A stretch of DNA of 64,000 nt from Sphingomonadales bacterium UBA2683 (GTDB taxonomy: Bacteria > Pseudomonadota > Alphaproteobacteria > Sphingomonadales > Sphingomonadaceae): NCBI GenBank assembly GCA_002354635.1, contig DELZ01000001.1:124001-188000 (forward strand), written 5' to 3'. Position 1 is the stretch's first letter. Each line of letters begins with the position of its first letter. The translations under genes were made by a program, and so were the position numbers. Below the pieces are notes generated by a model. The model did no database searches, was not told the DNA's origin, and saw nothing but the letters and a program-made list of their open reading frames with translations. Shown piece after piece: positions 59,633-64,000 of this stretch.

Positions 59633-59776
59633 AAATTTTAGTCCCTGTGCGCGTGAGATCCGGTCGGTCACCAGCCTCTGACCGGAGCCCCTAGCCGGAC
59701 AGCAAGACATCGGACATACGCAATATTCCTTATGGAACGACCGAACGTGCCCGTGCCGGCCAGGCTTCGCCCCTGT

Positions 59777-59950
59777 TCAGGCGCAGGCGATATTGGACCG
59801 GCGCTGGATCGCTGCGATCTTGTCCTTGATGCGCAGCCGATTGCGCTTCAGCTGCTGCATTTCATGCTGTCGTCCGGCAGCCTTGCAATTGTCGATCAGG
59901 CGATTCAGCCGGCGGTGCTTTTGCTTCAGGGTTTCGAGATAATAGTGCAT
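59777..59950 (-). CDS. DUF465 (YdcH-like) small protein
   Basis: A 57-residue coiled protein starting MHYYLETLKQKHRRLNRLID, rich in Arg, Lys and Gln, with RNRLRIKDKIAAI. This is the DUF465/YdcH pattern (LKxKHxxLdxxI...LKkxrLxlKDkI). AAGGAGA lies 7 nt upstream of the ATG. Its function is unknown. Confidence 0.9.
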   Translation of the reverse strand: MHYYLETLKQKHRRLNRLIDNCKAAGRQHEMQQLKRNRLRIKDKIAAIQRRSNIACA

Positions 59951-60087
59951 GAGATTCTCCTTCCCGCCGTTGATAGACCGAACAGAAATATTGAACTAAT
60001 CGAAAGAAAACTCGATTATCAATATAAATTATCTATCAAATGATTGGAGCAGTCTCGCCAGCGGTGGGATCAACAGAGCCAGCCAAT

Positions 60088-61476
60088 TTACGGCAGCAGG
60101 CCCAGCCTTTCGCGCATCATCCAGCGTGCCAGCATCAGCACTGCGACGACGGCCAGTCCCCCGGCCAGTCCGGTCCATATCCCCACGCCCTCCCAGCCTT
60201 GCCAGAACGCCAGACCGGCTCCCAGGCCGATACCGATAAACCAGTAGCCCATCAGCGCGAACAGCATCGGCACGGTTGTGTCGTGCAGACCGCGCAGCAT
60301 CCCTGCCCCGACGACCTGAGCGCCGTCGACGATCTGGAAGATCGCGGCAATCGCCAGAAAACTGACCGCCAGTGCCGCGACTTCCTCGTTGCCGGGCGCA
60401 CTGGCATCGATGAACATCGAGATCAGGAAATCGGGAGCCAGCACGAACACAAGCGCCATCGCCGCCATGAAAGAGGTACCGAGGAGGAAGCTGACCCAGC
60501 CCGCGCGCATGATGCCGGCATTGTTTCTCCGGCCATATTGAATGCCGACACGCACCGTCGCTGCCTGCCCGAGCCCCATCGGGACCATGAAAGTCAAAGC
60601 GGCCAGTTGCAGGGCAATGGCATGAGCGGCGACGGACTCGGCGCTGATCAGGCCCATCAGCAAGGCGGCAAGGCCGAAGACGGAGCCTTCGAGGCCCATG
60701 GTGATGGCGATCGGCAGGCCAAGTTTCCACATCATCCGGAACCGCTGCCAGTCGCTGCGCCAGAAGCGCCCGAACAAGTGATAACGGCGGAAACGCTTGT
60801 GATATATGACGACCAGCGCCATTCCGCCAAACATCAGGACATTGGTCATGACGCTGCCGATACCGGCGCCGATGACGCCAAATTCCGGAACGCCGAACTT
60901 GCCGAAGATCAGCGCATAGTTGAACAAGGCATTCGCCAGAACGCCGATTATGCTGATGATCAGGGCCGTTACCGGCTGTTCCAGCGCGGAAATGAAATTG
61001 CGCAGAATGATGAAGAACAGAAACGGCAGGATCGACCACATATAGGCGCTTATATAGGTGCCTGCCATCGCCGCGAGATCGGGCTGTTGACCGACGGCCA
61101 GCAGAATGGCCTCGGTATTCCAGAGTATCAGCCAGAACGGCAGAATAACAGCAGTTGCAGACCAAATCGCCTGCCGGAAGGTGCGACGCACATCACGGAC
61201 GCTGTTGCCCATGCGCCCGATTTCTGTTGCCATCATTGGCGCAGAGGCGGTGATCAGTCCCATGCAGAAAATTGCCGCACTCATCGCCAAGTTGAATCCG
61301 AGCGTGGCGGCGGCGAGTTCGCGAGCGCCGAGCCAGCCGAGCATCAGAACATCGGTGGCGCCGATCAGCGCCATAGTCAGGTTGGACAGTATCAGCGGCC
61401 AGGCGAGCGCCACCGTGACGCGCAGTTCATGCCGCCAGGGTTGTTGCTCGCGCAAGTCAAGGGACGCACCGGTCAT
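60088..61476 (-). CDS. MATE family efflux transporter
   Basis: A 462-residue protein with 12 membrane helices of the MATE type: ELRVTVALAWPLILSNLTMALIGATDVLMLGWLG at the start, and GLEGSVFGLAALLMGLISAES and QIVDGAQVVGAGMLRGLHDTTVPM later. It exports cationic drugs or metabolites in exchange for Na+ or H+. NorM-type placement is likely; the substrate is unknown. It is 137 nt upstream (by transcription) of the DUF465 gene. Confidence 0.95.
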   Translation of the reverse strand: MTGASLDLREQQPWRHELRVTVALAWPLILSNLTMALIGATDVLMLGWLGARELAAATLGFNLAMSAAIFCMGLITASAPMMATEIGRMGNSVRDVRRTFRQAIWSATAVILPFWLILWNTEAILLAVGQQPDLAAMAGTYISAYMWSILPFLFFIILRNFISALEQPVTALIISIIGVLANALFNYALIFGKFGVPEFGVIGAGIGSVMTNVLMFGGMALVVIYHKRFRRYHLFGRFWRSDWQRFRMMWKLGLPIAITMGLEGSVFGLAALLMGLISAESVAAHAIALQLAALTFMVPMGLGQAATVRVGIQYGRRNNAGIMRAGWVSFLLGTSFMAAMALVFVLAPDFLISMFIDASAPGNEEVAALAVSFLAIAAIFQIVDGAQVVGAGMLRGLHDTTVPMLFALMGYWFIGIGLGAGLAFWQGWEGVGIWTGLAGGLAVVAVLMLARWMMRERLGLLP

Positions 61477-61545
61477 CGGCGCGCGTTAGCCCAAGGTGCG
61501 CTGCCAGACCAGAGAAACCGCGCGTCTGGCTAAAAAATCAGATGA

Positions 61546-61845
61546 TTATCTCGGATCGTCGGGATAACCGCGCAGGCCATAGCAGTCATCATCAAGTCGT
61601 CCGTTACGGTCATAGCCGTCGCAACCGTCATCCTTGTCGATGAAATATCCGCCAGCCGCTCCGGCCGCTGCGCCGATGGCCGCACCTTCAACCACATCGC
61701 CTCCGGTGAGGGCGCCGACCGCGGCCCCGGCTGCTGCGCCGATACCGGCACCTTCTGCAGCATAATTTTCAGCACAGGCCGTCAGGCTGAGTGCGGCTGT
61801 TGCCGCCGTCGTAGCCACCGCCAGTTTTCTAGTCCACATGATCAT
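61546..61845 (-). CDS. Glycine-zipper lipoprotein
   Basis: A 99-residue lipoprotein. The lipobox is SLTAC (Cys24), followed by two glycine-zipper stretches (EGAGIGAAAGAAVGALTGG and EGAAIGAAAGAAGGYFIDKDDGC) and an acidic tail with three cysteines. It is probably an envelope protein of the YMGG/OmpA-like glycine-zipper kind. AGGAGA lies 7 nt before the ATG at 61845, which decides that start over the ATG at 61851. Confidence 0.88.
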   Translation of the reverse strand: MIMWTRKLAVATTAATAALSLTACAENYAAEGAGIGAAAGAAVGALTGGDVVEGAAIGAAAGAAGGYFIDKDDGCDGYDRNGRLDDDCYGLRGYPDDPR

Positions 61846-62107
61846 CGTCATTCTCCTGATATTATGGCTGATAGTATATAAAACGCGCAGACCGGTCGAC
61901 GGTTCCTGAACGGATACCGATTGCAGGATAGAACGCTTCGCAGATACGACCGGTTGTTCGCGGGAAGAGATTGCGCATCTGCTGCAAAGCTGAATCAGCG
62001 ATTTGCAAACCCGTTCCCGCTGACATGTGGCGCGACGGTGAAATTAGCAGTTGCACCGCTTGCTTGGCGTCTGCCATGAAACAGCGGTCAAGTTTCGGGG
62101 GACATTC

Positions 62108-63463
62108 ATGCTATCGGCAATCGGACTTATCGGCGGACTGGCGCTGCTCATCTGGATGACGGTGCGCGGGGTGAATATCCTGATTGCCGGGCCGGTGGCG
62201 GCTGCCCTCGTGGCGCTGACCAGCGGCATTGCCTGGTTGCCCCCCCTGGCCGCTGCCGGCGCACCGGATTTCGCTACCGCCTACATGGACGGCTTTGTCG
62301 GCTTCTTCAAAAGCTGGTTCTTCATGTTTCTGCTCGGCGCAATATTCGGCGAGATCATGGGCGCCAGCGGCGCCGCGGCCAGCGTCGCCCACTGGATCAT
62401 CGAGAAGATCGGGATCAAACACGCCGTTCTTGCCGTCGTCGCGGCCTGCGCGGTACTGACTTATGGCGGAGTCAGCGTGTTCATCGTCTCGTTCAGCGTC
62501 TATTCGCTCGCCGTTCATCTGTTTCGGGAGGCGGATCTGCCGCGGCGGTTCATTCCCGCGGCCCTGGCCTTCGGATCGGTCACCTTCACCATGACCAGCG
62601 CGGGATCACCGGAAATCCAGAATCTGATCCCGATGCAGTTTCTCGGCACGACCGCTTATGCCGGTTGGCAGGTGAGCCTTGTGATCGCCCTGTTCATGGC
62701 GGTCACCGGTCAATTCTGGCTGAACCACATGGTCAGGCGCGCGGTCGCCAAGGGCGAGCATTTTGTCGGTCGGGAAAGCGATGACCACAACACCGACTAT
62801 GGCAATCTGCCGGCACCGTTGCTCTGCATCCTGCCGCTGGTCGCGGTGCTCGCCATCTTCCTGATCTTTCAATATCCGCAGGACATGGGGCCGCTGTCGG
62901 CGCTGTTGCCGCCGGAATCGCTCGACCAGTGGGCGCTGGTCGCGGCGCTGGGCACGGGCGCGGTGGTGGCGCTGATGGTTGGCTATCAGAAGCTGAAATC
63001 GATGCCGGATGCCTTTTCGCGCGGTGCAACCAGCGCGGTAGTCGCAATCACCAACACCTGCGCGGTGGTCGGGTTCGGCTCGGTTGCCAAGCTGTCACCG
63101 GCGTTTCAGGAAGCACTGGTGATGGTGCAGAATATTCCGGGCAGCCCGCTGATCGGCGCGGCCGTCGCGGTCACGGTAATCGCCGGCCTTACCGGCTCGG
63201 CCAGTGGCGGCCAGTCGATCGCCCTGCCGCTGATTGCGCCGCATTATCTGGACGCCGGCGCGCAGCCGGACGAACTGCACCGGGTGGTCGCCATTTCCTC
63301 CGGCGCGCTCGATAGCCTGCCGCACAATGGCTATGTGGTGACCACGATCCGCGCGGTCTGCGGGGAGACGCACAAGGATGCCTATGGCGCGGTCGGTGCC
63401 CTGACCGTGGTGATACCGGTGGTCGGCACGATCATGGCGGTGATTCTGTTCACGATGTTCTGA
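62108..63463 (+). CDS. GntP family permease
   Basis: A 451-residue transporter with about 12 membrane helices. It has the GntP-family elements GPVAAALVALTSGI near residue 30, FFMFLLGAIFGEIMGASGAA near 80, LTYGGVSVFIVSFSVYSLAV near 120 and SASGGQSIALPLIAPHYL near 375. GntP proteins take up gluconate or other hydroxy acids such as 3-hydroxybutyrate. The ATG at 62108 was chosen because GGGGG lies 7 nt upstream and the first helix starts there. Its stop overlaps the acetyltransferase start (TGATG). Confidence 0.9.
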   Translation: MLSAIGLIGGLALLIWMTVRGVNILIAGPVAAALVALTSGIAWLPPLAAAGAPDFATAYMDGFVGFFKSWFFMFLLGAIFGEIMGASGAAASVAHWIIEKIGIKHAVLAVVAACAVLTYGGVSVFIVSFSVYSLAVHLFREADLPRRFIPAALAFGSVTFTMTSAGSPEIQNLIPMQFLGTTAYAGWQVSLVIALFMAVTGQFWLNHMVRRAVAKGEHFVGRESDDHNTDYGNLPAPLLCILPLVAVLAIFLIFQYPQDMGPLSALLPPESLDQWALVAALGTGAVVALMVGYQKLKSMPDAFSRGATSAVVAITNTCAVVGFGSVAKLSPAFQEALVMVQNIPGSPLIGAAVAVTVIAGLTGSASGGQSIALPLIAPHYLDAGAQPDELHRVVAISSGALDSLPHNGYVVTTIRAVCGETHKDAYGAVGALTVVIPVVGTIMAVILFTMF

Positions 63464-63978
63464 TGCCTGTCTCCACGCGCATCTATCAGGCCGCCGACCG
63501 GCAGGCCTTCATCGATCTCAACCGCGACTGGATCGAGGAATATTTCGTGCTCGAGGACAGCGACCGCAAACAACTGGAAGAATTGGAAGCATCTATTTTG
63601 GGAAAAGGCGGGCAGATTGTAATTGCCGAGAAGGGCGGAGTGGTGGTCGGCACCGGTGCCATCCTGCCACCGCACGACGATCCGGGCGATGGCCGCAAAT
63701 GGCTGGAGATTGTCAAGATGGCAGCGCGCAAGGATCTGCGCGGACAGGGTATCGGCCAGGCGGTGATGGCCGCGCTGATCGAGCAGGCGCGCGACATGGA
63801 TGCCGATGCGATCTGGCTGGAAACCAACGCCGATCTGACGGCGGCGATTCGACTGTACGAGCGCAATGGGTTCCGGCATCTGGGTCCGGACGAACTTTGG
63901 CCGACCCCCTATGCGCGGTGCAATGTGCAGATGGTCCTGACACTTTCATCCGTCACCCCAGCGCAGGCTGGGGTCTAG
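63463..63978 (+). CDS. GNAT family N-acetyltransferase
   Basis: A 171-residue protein with the GNAT acetyl-CoA loop in MAARKDLRGQGIGQAVMAALI near residue 90 and the late ETNADLTAAIRLYERNGF. It acetylates an amino group, substrate unknown. It is coupled to the GntP-type permease. Its last eight or so residues (SVTPAQAG) are encoded by a REP-like hairpin, so the natural end may have been changed by insertion of this repeat. Confidence 0.92.
   Translation: MPVSTRIYQAADRQAFIDLNRDWIEEYFVLEDSDRKQLEELEASILGKGGQIVIAEKGGVVVGTGAILPPHDDPGDGRKWLEIVKMAARKDLRGQGIGQAVMAALIEQARDMDADAIWLETNADLTAAIRLYERNGFRHLGPDELWPTPYARCNVQMVLTLSSVTPAQAGV
63956..63973. repeat. REP-like hairpin overlapping the end of the GNAT gene
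   Basis: CCCCAGC-GCAG-GCTGGGG is a perfect 7-bp stem with a GCAG loop, flanked by GTCA and TCTAGA. This is the core of a common sphingomonad intergenic repeat. It runs into the stop codon of the acetyltransferase gene. Confidence 0.75.
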
Positions 63979-64000
63979 ACCGAGGGCTGTGAGACCCACA

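Noticed and set aside
60040..61533. Plus-strand open frame of 497 codons opposite the MATE gene
   Set aside because: Antisense shadow rich in Gln, His and Glu, with no recognised domain.

Overview
The window is chromosomal DNA of an alphaproteobacterium, most likely a marine-type sphingomonad (order Sphingomonadales, Parasphingorhabdus/Sphingorhabdus/Sphingopyxis-like). That is inferred from moderate-to-high GC, tightly packed operons with ATGA overlaps, a fused cysNC, a FixLJ pair beside a cbb3 oxidase operon, a GAAC-N7-GAAC SOS box of the alphaproteobacterial type, a GH108 endolysin plus GTA-type holin, and TonB receptor/P450 catabolic genes. No 16S gene is present, so the genus is not proven.

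Layout. 1-1.6 kb: end of an aldehyde dehydrogenase and a family III CoA-transferase. 1.6-7.3 kb: a DEAD-box helicase with a long leader, YceI, gamma-glutamyltransferase, an exported DsrE-like protein and an EEP nuclease-like protein. 7.4-18.4 kb: an aerobic/microaerobic respiration island, ccoNOQP-ccoGHIS plus a small cysteine-bearing exported protein, then convergently fixLJ and a universal stress protein. 18.5-24 kb: accessory and poorly known genes, including a flavodoxin-like reductase, a GH108 endolysin with a 3TM holin, a cysteine-heptad lipoprotein with a His-rich partner, a class II aldolase and a membrane-anchored HTH protein. 24.2-29 kb: sulfate activation (cysD, cysNC, cysQ) with a divergent LuxR regulator. 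29.1-33.6 kb: tRNA-Arg(CCT) and housekeeping genes (DUF1178, nitrilase, grxC, comF, methyltransferase, mutT), then two small Flp pilins. 33.6-45 kb: M48 protease, accA, xerD, a secreted 618-aa protein with a 44-aa membrane protein, aroKB, a KefB-type antiporter, a NifU-like scaffold, cvpA and radA. 45-50 kb: patatin-like protein, metallo-beta-lactamase-fold lipoprotein and a DUF6445-like protein. 50-54.5 kb: a MarR-controlled P450, TonB receptor and SnoaL cluster. 54.5-64 kb: dnaKJ, PCu(A)C, a zinc-protease-like protein, OmpW, DUF465, a MATE pump, a glycine-zipper lipoprotein, a GntP-type permease and a GNAT acetyltransferase.

How the genes fit together. The cbb3 island is self-contained: structural subunits, maturation factors (copper-loading P-ATPase, CcoG, CcoS) and an oxygen sensor kinase that keeps the heme His and gating Arg of FixL. 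The sulfate genes make PAPS and remove PAP. The P450/TonB/SnoaL genes look like an inducible uptake and oxidation unit with a promoter and dyad operator. The most unusual items are the cysteine-repeat lipoprotein operon, the detached GTA-type lysis cassette, and several dyad operators and leaders that sit outside the genes. Six genes of 60 aa or less (ccoQ, ccoS, two flp, a 44-aa membrane protein and a DUF465 protein) are easily missed and are included.
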